This document shows, piece by piece, positions 16,791 through 24,418 of a DNA stretch of 30,805 nt. The notes under the pieces were generated by a model. It ran no database searches. It was given only the letters and a program-made list of their open reading frames with translations, and was not told the DNA's origin. This stretch comes from Alphaproteobacteria bacterium. GTDB taxonomy: Bacteria; Pseudomonadota; Alphaproteobacteria; JAGOMX01. Location: assembly GCA_016742295.1 (NCBI GenBank), contig JACVCA010000001.1, forward strand, positions 1 through 30,805, read 5' to 3'. The position numbers were made by a program, and so were the translations under genes. The first letter of the stretch is position 1; the number at the start of each line of letters is the position of its first letter.

Positions 16791-17789
16791 ATGGCTTCCT
16801 TTCCCTCGACGCGCTTAAGACGTCTTCGTCAAAGTTCCGCTATTCGTGACTTGGTTAAAGAAACAAGACTTCATAAAAACCAATTGGTTTATCCTCTTTT
16901 TATAAAAGAAGGGATCTCCGAGCCTATTCCTATTGCATCAATGCCAGGTTATAAGCAGCTAAGTCTGAATTGCCTTAAAGAAGAAATAAAAGAAATTGAA
17001 GCTTTAGGAATTAAGAATATTATTCTTTTCGGCATCCCAGCTCTTAAAGATACACAAGGCTTATCGGCGTGTAGAGAAGATGGAATTGTCCAAAAAGCAA
17101 TTCAACAAATCAAAATTCTTGCGCCTCATCTTTTGCTCATCGTAGATCTCTGTTTCTGCCAATATACTGATCATGGCCATTGTGGGATAATCAATCTTCA
17201 TAACGGAAGCATAGACGTTGATAATGACTTAACCTTAGATATGCTAAAGATACAGGCTATTAGCTTGGCTAAAGCAGGCGCAGATGTTATAGCTCCAAGC
17301 GGAATGATGGATGGAATGGTTGCTGCTGTACGTGAAGCTCTTGACCAAGAAGGATACTACCATATTCCCATTATAAGTTACGGCGTTAAATATGCTTCAG
17401 CCCTCTATGGTCCTTTTCGCCAGGCAACAGAAGGAAAATACTTTGCTGGTAGCCGCAAATCCTACCAAATGGATTTATCAAATGGTCAGGAAGCACTTCG
17501 AGAAGCTGCTCTTGACATTGGAGAAGGGGCAGACATATTAATGGTCAAGCCCGGGCATACCTATCTTGATATCTTATACCGAATTAAACAAGCTTTCCCA
17601 TCCATTCCTTTGGCCGTTTATCATACCAGTGGAGAATATAGTATGATCAAAGCAGCTGCTGAAAAGGGTTGGATTGATGAAAAGCAAGTAATTTTAGAAG
17701 TTATGTCTTCTTTTCAGCGCGCAGGAGCAAATATCATTATAACATATTTTGCCAAAAACGTAGCTCAATGGCTAAAAGAAGATAATTAA
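16791..17789 (+). CDS. hemB: Delta-aminolevulinic acid dehydratase (porphobilinogen synthase), zinc type
   Basis: HemB condenses two 5-aminolevulinate molecules into porphobilinogen in haem synthesis. The 332-residue sequence has the Schiff-base lysines in GVKYASALYGPFR (Lys200) and MVKPG (Lys253). The metal-site segment DLCFCQYTDHGHCG (119-132) gives three cysteines, 121, 123 and 131, which mark the zinc-dependent class. Many alphaproteobacterial enzymes have Ala and Asp at these places (a DVALDPYT-type segment). The whole sequence recalls Firmicute HemB: the ending TYFAKNVAQWL parallels TYHAKDAAKWL. It follows the DUF819 gene by 2 bp, with GGAGA upstream inside that gene. No other haem-pathway gene is in the window. 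Confidence 0.96.
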   Translation: MASFPSTRLRRLRQSSAIRDLVKETRLHKNQLVYPLFIKEGISEPIPIASMPGYKQLSLNCLKEEIKEIEALGIKNIILFGIPALKDTQGLSACREDGIVQKAIQQIKILAPHLLLIVDLCFCQYTDHGHCGIINLHNGSIDVDNDLTLDMLKIQAISLAKAGADVIAPSGMMDGMVAAVREALDQEGYYHIPIISYGVKYASALYGPFRQATEGKYFAGSRKSYQMDLSNGQEALREAALDIGEGADILMVKPGHTYLDILYRIKQAFPSIPLAVYHTSGEYSMIKAAAEKGWIDEKQVILEVMSSFQRAGANIIITYFAKNVAQWLKEDN

Positions 17790-17917
17790 TTTTCTTGAAT
17801 TTTTCAGAATACGGTTTCCAATTCTACTCCTTAAACTGTCGACACTAAAGATTAAAAATGTTAGTAAAGTCACAGATTTTGAGTCGAGTCATACTTTATT
17901 ACAATTAAGAGTCTTTG

Positions 17918-19096
17918 ATGCAAAACCAATCACAATTATTCTTAGGAATTATCCTGATGCTTTTTATACTCCATCAAAGTTTGGCTTCTTCAGCCCCTAC
18001 TCCTAATCCTCAAATAAATACAAAAGTTGCAACCACTCCTTTGCGCCAAAAAATTGGGCAGATGATTATGATTGGTATACATGGGACTCAAAAGCAAGAT
18101 GCCGAAGTCAAACTGGCTCTATCTCAGGTTGAGCAGGGAGATGTCGGAGGAGTCTTATTTTTTGCCTATAATATTAAAAGTCCTCAACAAATCAAAAGGC
18201 TAACGGAGGCATTTTCTGTTGTAAACTCCCCTGAACCTTTATTGATTGCCATTGATCAGGAAGGTGGAAAAGTCCAAAGGCTTAAAAGGCTGAATGGCTT
18301 TACTGATTATGTTTCCGCTTATCAAGCGGCTCAAACAAAATCCATCTGTGAGGTAAAAGTTTATTACCAAGCTCTAGCCCAAGAACTTAAAAATGCTGGA
18401 TTTAATTTAAATTTTGCGCCTGTGGTTGATCTCCATGGATCTCCTCATGAGCCTCACTCTAAAGCAGCCTGCCCAGTGGTTGGTGGTCTTGAACGTAGTT
18501 TTGGAAAGGAACCGCAAACCGTTGTTGCTTATGCGAAGGCCTTTATAGAAGCTCATCATGCCGTCGGCCTTTTAACTAGCCTAAAACATTATCCCGGTCA
18601 TGGTCTTGCACAAAATGATAGCCACAAAGGCTTGGTAGATATTACAGCAAGCTATGATTCTCTGGAGCGCCAACCTTTCCGCCAACTAATTGCACAAGGA
18701 GTGGTTGATATGATTATGACTGCGCATTTGGTGCATCGCAAAGTTGATGCTAACTATCCCAGTACGTTGTCACAAAATTTTATCGGCCCATGGCTAAGAA
18801 ATGAAGACGGTTTTCAAGGGGTGGTGGTTACAGATGACCTAAACATGGGGGCCATCCAACAACATTACCAATTAAAAGAAATCGTACTACGAGCCATTAT
18901 GGCAGGAAACGACATCCTGGTATTTTCAAATAATGCACTTGCTGCTCAAGGGGTGAAAGGCTTTAAGGCTGATGCAACTATCGCCAGAAAGGTTATTCAA
19001 ATCGTTGAACAAGCTGTTACTGAAGGCCAGCTATCTGAAGAGCGGATTAATGCTTCTTTCATCAGAATCTTAAGTCTAAAAAAACGGTTGCAGTAA
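17918..19096 (+). CDS. nagZ: Exported NagZ-type beta-N-acetylhexosaminidase (glycoside hydrolase family 3)
   Basis: GH3 enzymes of the NagZ group remove terminal GlcNAc from muropeptides. The catalytic barrel has AIDQEGGKVQR at 111-121, KHYPGHG at 223-229 with DSH at 234-236 (the His/Asp acid-base loop), and TDDLNM at 305-310 with the nucleophile Asp. Unlike the cytosolic E. coli NagZ, the first 24 residues look like a signal peptide: a hydrophobic core from LFLGII to MLFIL, then HQSLASSA. It may therefore act in the periplasm. It has 392 residues, about 50 more than E. coli NagZ. TAAGAG before the ATG supports this start over the adjacent TTG at 17915. The ZapE gene follows after 31 bp. Confidence 0.88.
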   Translation: MQNQSQLFLGIILMLFILHQSLASSAPTPNPQINTKVATTPLRQKIGQMIMIGIHGTQKQDAEVKLALSQVEQGDVGGVLFFAYNIKSPQQIKRLTEAFSVVNSPEPLLIAIDQEGGKVQRLKRLNGFTDYVSAYQAAQTKSICEVKVYYQALAQELKNAGFNLNFAPVVDLHGSPHEPHSKAACPVVGGLERSFGKEPQTVVAYAKAFIEAHHAVGLLTSLKHYPGHGLAQNDSHKGLVDITASYDSLERQPFRQLIAQGVVDMIMTAHLVHRKVDANYPSTLSQNFIGPWLRNEDGFQGVVVTDDLNMGAIQQHYQLKEIVLRAIMAGNDILVFSNNALAAQGVKGFKADATIARKVIQIVEQAVTEGQLSEERINASFIRILSLKKRLQ

Positions 19097-19127
19097 TCAC
19101 TCGTGACAAAATTGACTGGAATATACT

Positions 19128-20213
19128 TTGACATTGCATGATCTTTATCTCAATCACTGTGACAAAAATAAGTATCTCACAGATCCAAATCAAGAAAAAA
19201 TTATTGAAGCGCTTCAAGAGTTACCACAATCATTTGTCCACAGAAAAAACTTTCTTCATACCGCACAAGAAGCACTTCAATTCTTATGGGGTCAAAAAAA
19301 ACCTCTCCATATTCAAGGATTTTATATCCATGGTCAAGTGGGCCGCGGTAAAACAATGCTCATGGATTTGTTTTTCCAAAATGTCACACAAATTCGTAAA
19401 AAGCGTATGCATTTTTATGCTTTTATGCAAGAGGTCCATCAACGCATAAGAGTACTGAATGCCAGCCAATCTACAGATCAACCCGTCTTTCTAATGGCAA
19501 AAGAATTTGCGTTGCATTGTCAGCTGTTATGCCTTGATGAATTTCAAGTTAATGATATTGCAGATGCCATGATACTTGGACGGCTTTTTAAAGCTCTTTT
19601 TCAAGTAGGGGTCATAATTGTAATAACTGCAAACCAGCCTCCCCAAAATTTGTATTTAGGAGGACTCCACCGCGAACGCTTTTTACCATTCATAGAGCTT
19701 TTAATGGAACGACTACAGATCATTGAGTTAGAAGGTGAAATTGACTACAGGCGGGAGCTTCTGGCCCAATACCCAGGCTACTATTCACCCCTTACCCCCA
19801 AAACCGATGAAAGTTTACATAAATTGTTTCTTTTGCTAACAAACGGAACTAAGAGTTCTCCTTTTTATTTAGAGATTCACAAGCGTCACTGGCTTATTCC
19901 TAAGGCAGCTAATAGTGTTGGATGGGTACAGTTTAAAAATGTTTGTAAAGAGGCTCATGGAGCCGACGATTACCTGGCTCTGAGTGAGGCATTTAAGATC
20001 ATCTTTATTACGGACATTCCTCAGCTCACTCTAGATGATGTTAATGAAACAAAACGTTTTATAACTTTGATTGATATTCTTTATGACCAAAGAATTCATA
20101 CAATTGTTAGTGCTGCAGCGCCGGCCGATCAACTTTATCTCAAAGGCCCTTACCTTAGTGTTTTTGAGCGTACGACTTCAAGACTTATTGAGATGACCAG
20201 CAGGTCAAACTAA
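19128..20213 (+). CDS. zapE: Cell division/AFG1-family ATPase ZapE
   Basis: ZapE is a P-loop ATPase of the AFG1 family that modulates the FtsZ ring in E. coli. Related mitochondrial AFG1 helps degrade membrane proteins. The 361-residue protein has Walker A GQVGRGKT at 69-76, followed by MLMDLFF, both very characteristic. Walker B is LLCLDE at 133-138, followed by FQVNDIADAMILGRLF. VITANQPPQNLYLGGLHRERF follows at about 165-185. No in-frame ATG precedes Walker A, so the start must be TTG at 19128 or 19134. An upstream in-frame stop at 19113 limits the choice. It is probably co-transcribed with nagZ. Confidence 0.93.
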   Translation: MTLHDLYLNHCDKNKYLTDPNQEKIIEALQELPQSFVHRKNFLHTAQEALQFLWGQKKPLHIQGFYIHGQVGRGKTMLMDLFFQNVTQIRKKRMHFYAFMQEVHQRIRVLNASQSTDQPVFLMAKEFALHCQLLCLDEFQVNDIADAMILGRLFKALFQVGVIIVITANQPPQNLYLGGLHRERFLPFIELLMERLQIIELEGEIDYRRELLAQYPGYYSPLTPKTDESLHKLFLLLTNGTKSSPFYLEIHKRHWLIPKAANSVGWVQFKNVCKEAHGADDYLALSEAFKIIFITDIPQLTLDDVNETKRFITLIDILYDQRIHTIVSAAAPADQLYLKGPYLSVFERTTSRLIEMTSRSN

Positions 20214-20243
20214 ACTATACTTCTTTTTACCACGACAATTGAA

Positions 20244-20266
20244 GGGAGGTAAACTTTCAACCTCCC
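20244..20266 (+). terminator. GC-rich hairpin downstream of zapE
   Basis: GGGAGGT (20244-20250) and ACCTCCC (20260-20266) form a perfect 7-bp stem with a 9-nt loop, 31 bp after the zapE stop. Only a short, interrupted T-rich tract follows on the plus strand, so this is a weak terminator at best. Confidence 0.4.
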
Positions 20267-20334
20267 CTCTTTGAGCGATACCCTTTTTTATTCTAAGGGG
20301 TAAAATTTAATATACTTACAATCTTCATACATTT

Positions 20335-20523
20335 TTAAATTAAACTGTTAAAACAAACTTTCTTCTGTATGTCTTGTGTTTTACTAGAAAAGAAAGGAGA
20401 GTGCATATTCAAAGAGCGTAAGTAACTTCTTTCAGATGCATCTTCGGGACACCTTAAAGGTGAGGCTTCTAGTTGCTGTGTGCATATACCCACCACTATT
20501 CCTGTTACAATAATTTTAAACAT
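20335..20523 (-). CDS. Possible small secreted peptide (62 residues), unknown
   Basis: A short ORF whose first about 20 residues look like a signal peptide: MFKIIVTGIVVGICTQQLEA, with AxA-like residues and Ser following. The remainder is about 40 polar residues with two cysteines. GAGGA lies upstream of the ATG at a suitable distance. It fills part of an otherwise empty 514-bp gap between the convergent zapE and lysR genes. I recognise no family. The rest of the gap holds two hairpins and otherwise nothing I can name. The ORF could be spurious. Confidence 0.4.
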   Translation of the reverse strand: MFKIIVTGIVVGICTQQLEASPLRCPEDASERSYLRSLNMHSPFFSSKTQDIQKKVCFNSLI

Positions 20524-20627
20524 TCCTTAATTTCCTCATTAAATAAAAAGTTAAACAACTACTTCTTGCAAGCGCAGGAAGCCCGATAGAAGATATCGAT
20601 TTCCTTTATATACATTATTTCCCTAAC

Positions 20628-20663
20628 AAAAAAACATAAAATATCCTTATTGGCAATATAAGG
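20628..20663 (-). terminator. Possible intrinsic terminator of the lysR gene
   Basis: Read on the minus strand, CCTTAT and ATAAGG (20658-20663 and 20645-20650) pair around a 7-nt loop. A run of seven T residues follows (20628-20634), 65-100 bp after the LysR stop. The stem is short and AT-rich, and the T-run starts ten bases from it, so support is modest. Confidence 0.35.
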
Positions 20664-20727
20664 TATTACTAAAGCAAAGTATTTCAATACAGAAAAGAAG
20701 TGGCCTTAAAATAAAGTCTTGAAAGAC

Positions 20728-21615
20728 TTAACTGCTAGATGACTTGAGGACCTCATCAAGATAGTCTGCAAGGGCAGTAACACGTTTTGAAGTTTTTAAA
20801 TGTTCAGGATAAATATAAAATATTTCGACGAGAGGTCCTTCACAATCAGGTAGAACCTCAACCAGATCTACCCCCTCTAATTCAGGATGCTTTGTCCCGA
20901 GTTCAACAATTCCTAACCCCAATTTCGCCGCTTTAAGAAGCCCTTGAGAGGAATTAATTTGTAAAAAAGGTTGACGCGGGTTTTCGGATTGAATTCCCAA
21001 ACGTAAAATCCAATTCACGTTGCCATAGGGATGTAAAGTATCACCCCCAAAACTAATAAGACGATGATGATCAAGATCTTGAGGAGTTTTAGGGGTTCCA
21101 TACTTTTCTAAATAATCCCGGCTTGCAAACAAACCAATACGAAAAGAAGTTAAAGGTTTTTGAACAAGGTCAGGCTGGTGGGGAATATAAGGTCTGATCA
21201 TAACATCAGCTTCATAAAGGTTTGTCCGTTCATCATCACCGAAAATAGTAAGCTGAATGTCAGGATATTTTTCAGAAAAACCAGGTATATAATTAATTAA
21301 CCAAGAATAAGCGATGCTATGAGTAGTTAAAACTTTGAGAAGACCACGCGGTTCAGTATCACCACCATGTAAAAAACGTGTCATCTCCTCTGCTTCAAGG
21401 AACATCTTATGAGCAAACCTATATAGGACTTCACCCTGCCGTGTTAATTCAATGCCACGAGGCTTGCGGTGAAACAATTTTGTATTGAGTGTTTTTGCAA
21501 GGATGCCAATGCTGCGACTCAAGGCAGGTTGACTTAAATCAAGAATAGTAGCGGCTTTGGTAAAACTACCAATTCTTGCCACATGATAGAACAACTTCAG
21601 TTTGTCCCAATCCAT
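20728..21615 (-). CDS. LysR-family transcriptional regulator
   Basis: A 295-residue LysR-type regulator. The N-terminal winged helix-turn-helix spans about residues 1-60: LFYHVARIGSFTKAATILDL, SQPALSRSIGILAKTLNTKL and FHRKPRGIELTRQG. A periplasmic-binding-like effector domain follows (about 88-290), including EADVMIRPY and LGLGIVELGTKHPEL. The family usually binds near its own promoter and controls a divergent gene, here the cytochrome c/yejABEF run about 300 bp away. GGGAG lies seven bases before the ATG. The co-inducer cannot be inferred. The N-terminus MDWDKLKLFYHVAR is a type seen in several alphaproteobacterial LysR proteins. Confidence 0.93.
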   Translation of the reverse strand: MDWDKLKLFYHVARIGSFTKAATILDLSQPALSRSIGILAKTLNTKLFHRKPRGIELTRQGEVLYRFAHKMFLEAEEMTRFLHGGDTEPRGLLKVLTTHSIAYSWLINYIPGFSEKYPDIQLTIFGDDERTNLYEADVMIRPYIPHQPDLVQKPLTSFRIGLFASRDYLEKYGTPKTPQDLDHHRLISFGGDTLHPYGNVNWILRLGIQSENPRQPFLQINSSQGLLKAAKLGLGIVELGTKHPELEGVDLVEVLPDCEGPLVEIFYIYPEHLKTSKRVTALADYLDEVLKSSSS

Positions 21616-21924
21616 TTAACAACTCCCTAAGTAATTTGTTATTAATATCATATAAATAAAAATTATTCCAGAGATAGTCAAAAGAACTAGACATAAAATA
21701 GCATTTTAAGATGCTTCATAACGAAATTCTCGTTTCCTTTCTGTCAGGCTTTAGCGCTTCATCATCTGAACTGGACTCAAATCCTTGCCTTAAAAGCTCT
21801 TCTTTAAAGAAATGCTTTAAATATGTTCCAACAAAGTGTAGATTTTTAAAAAGAAAAAATTAGAAACATACTAATTTTAAATCATCAGCGCTTAATACGT
21901 TATTAAAGGACACGATTGTTCCCA
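21616..21924. promoter_or_regulatory. Divergent lysR/cytochrome c control region
   Basis: This AT-rich 309-bp region separates the starts of the LysR gene and the cytochrome c gene and should hold both promoters. Its clearest element is the near-palindrome at 21700-21715. AAAGGA at 21905-21910 is the ribosome site for the cytochrome gene. I do not see a confident -35/-10 pair on either strand. Confidence 0.5.
21700..21715. promoter_or_regulatory. Candidate LysR-type operator palindrome
   Basis: AGCATTTTAAGATGCT is a 16-bp palindrome with a single mismatched pair, centred about 92 bp upstream of the lysR start in the divergent region. Position and dyad symmetry fit a LysR-type binding site, but no binding motif for this regulator is known to me. 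Confidence 0.4.
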
Positions 21925-22533
21925 ATGGATGGTTTTGAACTTAATAAAATTGTCGCATCTATATTACTAACACTTGTGATTGGAATGGCTTCAAGCCTCA
22001 TCTCTGATGCCTTAGTTACACCAAAGCCTCTCCTTCATAATGTTTATATTGTACCAGGAGTTAAAAAAAATGAACTTTTGTCGGCCTCTACGTTAGAAAA
22101 TGATCCCCCTCCTATTGAGCCACTACTTGCTACAGCAAATGTTGAAAATGGTGCTAAAATTGCAAAGAAATGCGTGCAATGTCATAGCTTGGAAAAGGGA
22201 GGCGCTAATCGTATTGGACCTAACTTATGGGGAATCATTAAGAATAAAATGGCCCATGCTATAGGATTTCCGTACTCAAAAGGGCTTGAGGCTAAAAAAG
22301 ATACCTGGACCTTTGAAAATTTAAATCATTTTATTTATAAACCTCGCGGTTTTATCGCCGGAACAAAAATGTCCTTTGCTGGTTTGGGAAAGGCTCAAGA
22401 TCGTGCTGATTTAATTGCCTATCTTAATACCTTAAGTGATGTTCCTCAGCCCTTGCCATCCTCAACTCAAGAGAGTAAAAAAAACTCAAAGAAAGATATT
22501 CATTCAAAAAGTGAGAATATTAATCAACCATGA
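21925..22533 (+). CDS. Membrane-anchored c-type cytochrome (CycM/cytochrome c552-like)
   Basis: The protein has an uncleaved N-terminal membrane anchor and a class I cytochrome c domain facing the periplasm. The haem site is CVQCH (Cys83, Cys86, His87). The distal ligand Met is in GTKMSFAGL (Met149). GPNLWGIIKNK and ADLIAYLNTL complete the fold. The N-terminus MDGFELNKIV matches alphaproteobacterial CycM, which carries electrons from the bc1 complex to terminal oxidase, so I start at the ATG at 21925. However, AAAGGA at 21905-21910 is better spaced for a TTG at 21916, which would add three residues. The C-terminus is a Ser/Lys-rich tail. Its stop overlaps the yejA start (ATGA), an unexpected coupling of a respiratory protein to a peptide transporter. 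Confidence 0.92.
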   Translation: MDGFELNKIVASILLTLVIGMASSLISDALVTPKPLLHNVYIVPGVKKNELLSASTLENDPPPIEPLLATANVENGAKIAKKCVQCHSLEKGGANRIGPNLWGIIKNKMAHAIGFPYSKGLEAKKDTWTFENLNHFIYKPRGFIAGTKMSFAGLGKAQDRADLIAYLNTLSDVPQPLPSSTQESKKNSKKDIHSKSENINQP

Positions 22534-24404
22534 GAAAAATACTTGTAAGCTACATCGCAAAAACTCTATACGTGAGTTTCATCTCATGGATGGGCTTCAT
22601 GTCCATTGCTCTCGCAACCTTTGAAAAACCTTATCCATCTCATGGAATAGATCTTTATAATCAACTTAAATATGCCGAAGATTTTAAAAATTTTGATTAC
22701 GTAAATCCTAATGCTCCTAAAGGGGGGGAACTGATTCTTGCAGCTATTGGTGGATTTGATAGTCTTAATCCCTTTGTGATTAAAGGAGTACCCGCCGCAG
22801 GAATGACCTATATTTACGCCTCTTATTTTTATGCCACTCTATTAGCTCACTCCTCTGATGAACCTCTTGCTGCTTATGGATATATTGCAGAAAAGATAGA
22901 ACTTGCTCCCGATCGTTCGTGGATCATTTTTACTCTTCGTAAGAACGCTACGTTCCATGATGGCACATCCATTACTCCTGAGGATGTAATCTTTACTTTT
23001 AATACACTTAAAGAAAAAGGAAATCCGTTTTTTAAAGCGTATTACCGTGAAATCATCAATGTTGAACAAGTCGGCAAGAATCAAGTCAAATTTAGCCTCT
23101 TATCAGGAAAGAATCTAGAACTGCCAGTAATTGTTGGTGATATGCCTATTCTTTCAAAAAATTATTACACAAAGCATAATTTCGAAGATGCTGGCCTTGT
23201 TCTTCCCTTAGGAAGTGGTCCTTATAAAATCGAAGCCATTGATGCCGGCAAATCGATTACCTATAAGCGTATAGAAAACTGGTGGGGTGAGAACTTACCC
23301 GTTAATAAAGGTCACTATAATTTTAATAAAATTAAATACCTCTACTTCCGTGATGGCACAGTTGCATTTGAAGCCTTTAAATCCGGTGCTTATGATTTTA
23401 GGATCGAGAACGAATCAAAGAATTGGGCTAAAGGATATGATTTACCTGCGGTTAAACAAGGAAAATTGATTAAAAAGACTATTCCACACCACATGATTCA
23501 AGGCATGCAAGCCTTGATTTTTAATACACGTCGGGACTTATTTAAAAATTCAGAGGTGCGTCAAGCTTTAAGCTTGCTGTTTGACTTTGAGTGGATGAAT
23601 AAGAATCTTTTTTATGGTTTTTATAAACGTACAAATAGCTATTTTGAAAACTCAGAACTTGCTGGTCATGGTTTGCCTGAACAGGATGAGCTTAAAATCT
23701 TAGAAGCCTACCGCTCACAATTACCAAATGAGGTTTTTACGACTGCTTTCCAGATGCCTATCCTTGATGGGACAAGTAATATTCGCCCACAAATAAGGAA
23801 GGCACAAGACCTTCTCAAACAAGCAGGATGGGTCATGCAAAGCCAAAAACTGATTCACACAAAAACCAATCAGCCCTTTACCTTTGAAATTCTTACCGAT
23901 CAGCCAGTTTACATAAGAATCTTGCAGGGATTTGTGAATAATCTTAAACGAGTAGGTATTGAAGCCAACATTCGCTTGGTTGATGCCGCGCAATATGAAT
24001 CACGTACGGCGAATTTCGATTTTGATATGATTGTACAAAAAATTGGTCAATCCCCCTCTCCTGGCAATGAACAAGTCGAATTTTGGTCTTCAAAAACTGC
24101 CAATATTAAAGGCAGCTTTAATTATGCAGGTATCAAAAACCCGGTGATTGATAGACTTATCGAACAGGTTGTAAAAGCAAGTTCACGCAAACTTTTAATT
24201 GCAGCTACTCGCGCTCTTGATCGGGTTTTACTATGGAATTACTATGTAATCCCTATGTGGCATAACAACACTTATTGGGTTGCATATTGGAACAAATTTG
24301 GTCAACCTAAGGTTATTCCTGCCTATAATTTTCCTTTAGATACTTGGTGGGTCGATTCAAAACTTGAGGAAAAATTAATTGGTTATAAAATACATGAAAA
24401 ATAA
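22530..24404 (+). CDS. yejA: Extracellular peptide-binding protein YejA (SBP family 5)
   Basis: The 624-residue periplasmic solute-binding protein is the substrate receptor for YejBEF. A membrane-spanning signal segment (about residues 11-30, ending ALA) is followed by the SBP_bac_5 fold. The YejA-type start is YNQLKYAEDFKNFDYVNPNA, then PKGGELILAAIGGFDSLNPF. Later parts are LRKNATFHDGTSITPEDVIFTF and GSGPYKIE. YejA-type systems take up oligopeptides, and in E. coli they import the peptide antibiotic microcin C. In some alphaproteobacteria related systems import muropeptides or affect resistance to antimicrobial peptides. The start overlaps the cytochrome c stop by 4 bp, and yejB follows after 14 bp. 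Confidence 0.93.
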   Translation: MRKILVSYIAKTLYVSFISWMGFMSIALATFEKPYPSHGIDLYNQLKYAEDFKNFDYVNPNAPKGGELILAAIGGFDSLNPFVIKGVPAAGMTYIYASYFYATLLAHSSDEPLAAYGYIAEKIELAPDRSWIIFTLRKNATFHDGTSITPEDVIFTFNTLKEKGNPFFKAYYREIINVEQVGKNQVKFSLLSGKNLELPVIVGDMPILSKNYYTKHNFEDAGLVLPLGSGPYKIEAIDAGKSITYKRIENWWGENLPVNKGHYNFNKIKYLYFRDGTVAFEAFKSGAYDFRIENESKNWAKGYDLPAVKQGKLIKKTIPHHMIQGMQALIFNTRRDLFKNSEVRQALSLLFDFEWMNKNLFYGFYKRTNSYFENSELAGHGLPEQDELKILEAYRSQLPNEVFTTAFQMPILDGTSNIRPQIRKAQDLLKQAGWVMQSQKLIHTKTNQPFTFEILTDQPVYIRILQGFVNNLKRVGIEANIRLVDAAQYESRTANFDFDMIVQKIGQSPSPGNEQVEFWSSKTANIKGSFNYAGIKNPVIDRLIEQVVKASSRKLLIAATRALDRVLLWNYYVIPMWHNNTYWVAYWNKFGQPKVIPAYNFPLDTWWVDSKLEEKLIGYKIHEK

Positions 24405-24418
24405 GGTTTAAGTTTCAT

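Noticed and set aside
19138..19449. A 103-codon plus-strand ORF overlapping zapE
   Set aside because: It lies in another frame of a gene with clear Walker motifs, and its composition has no protein-family character. It is a shadow ORF.
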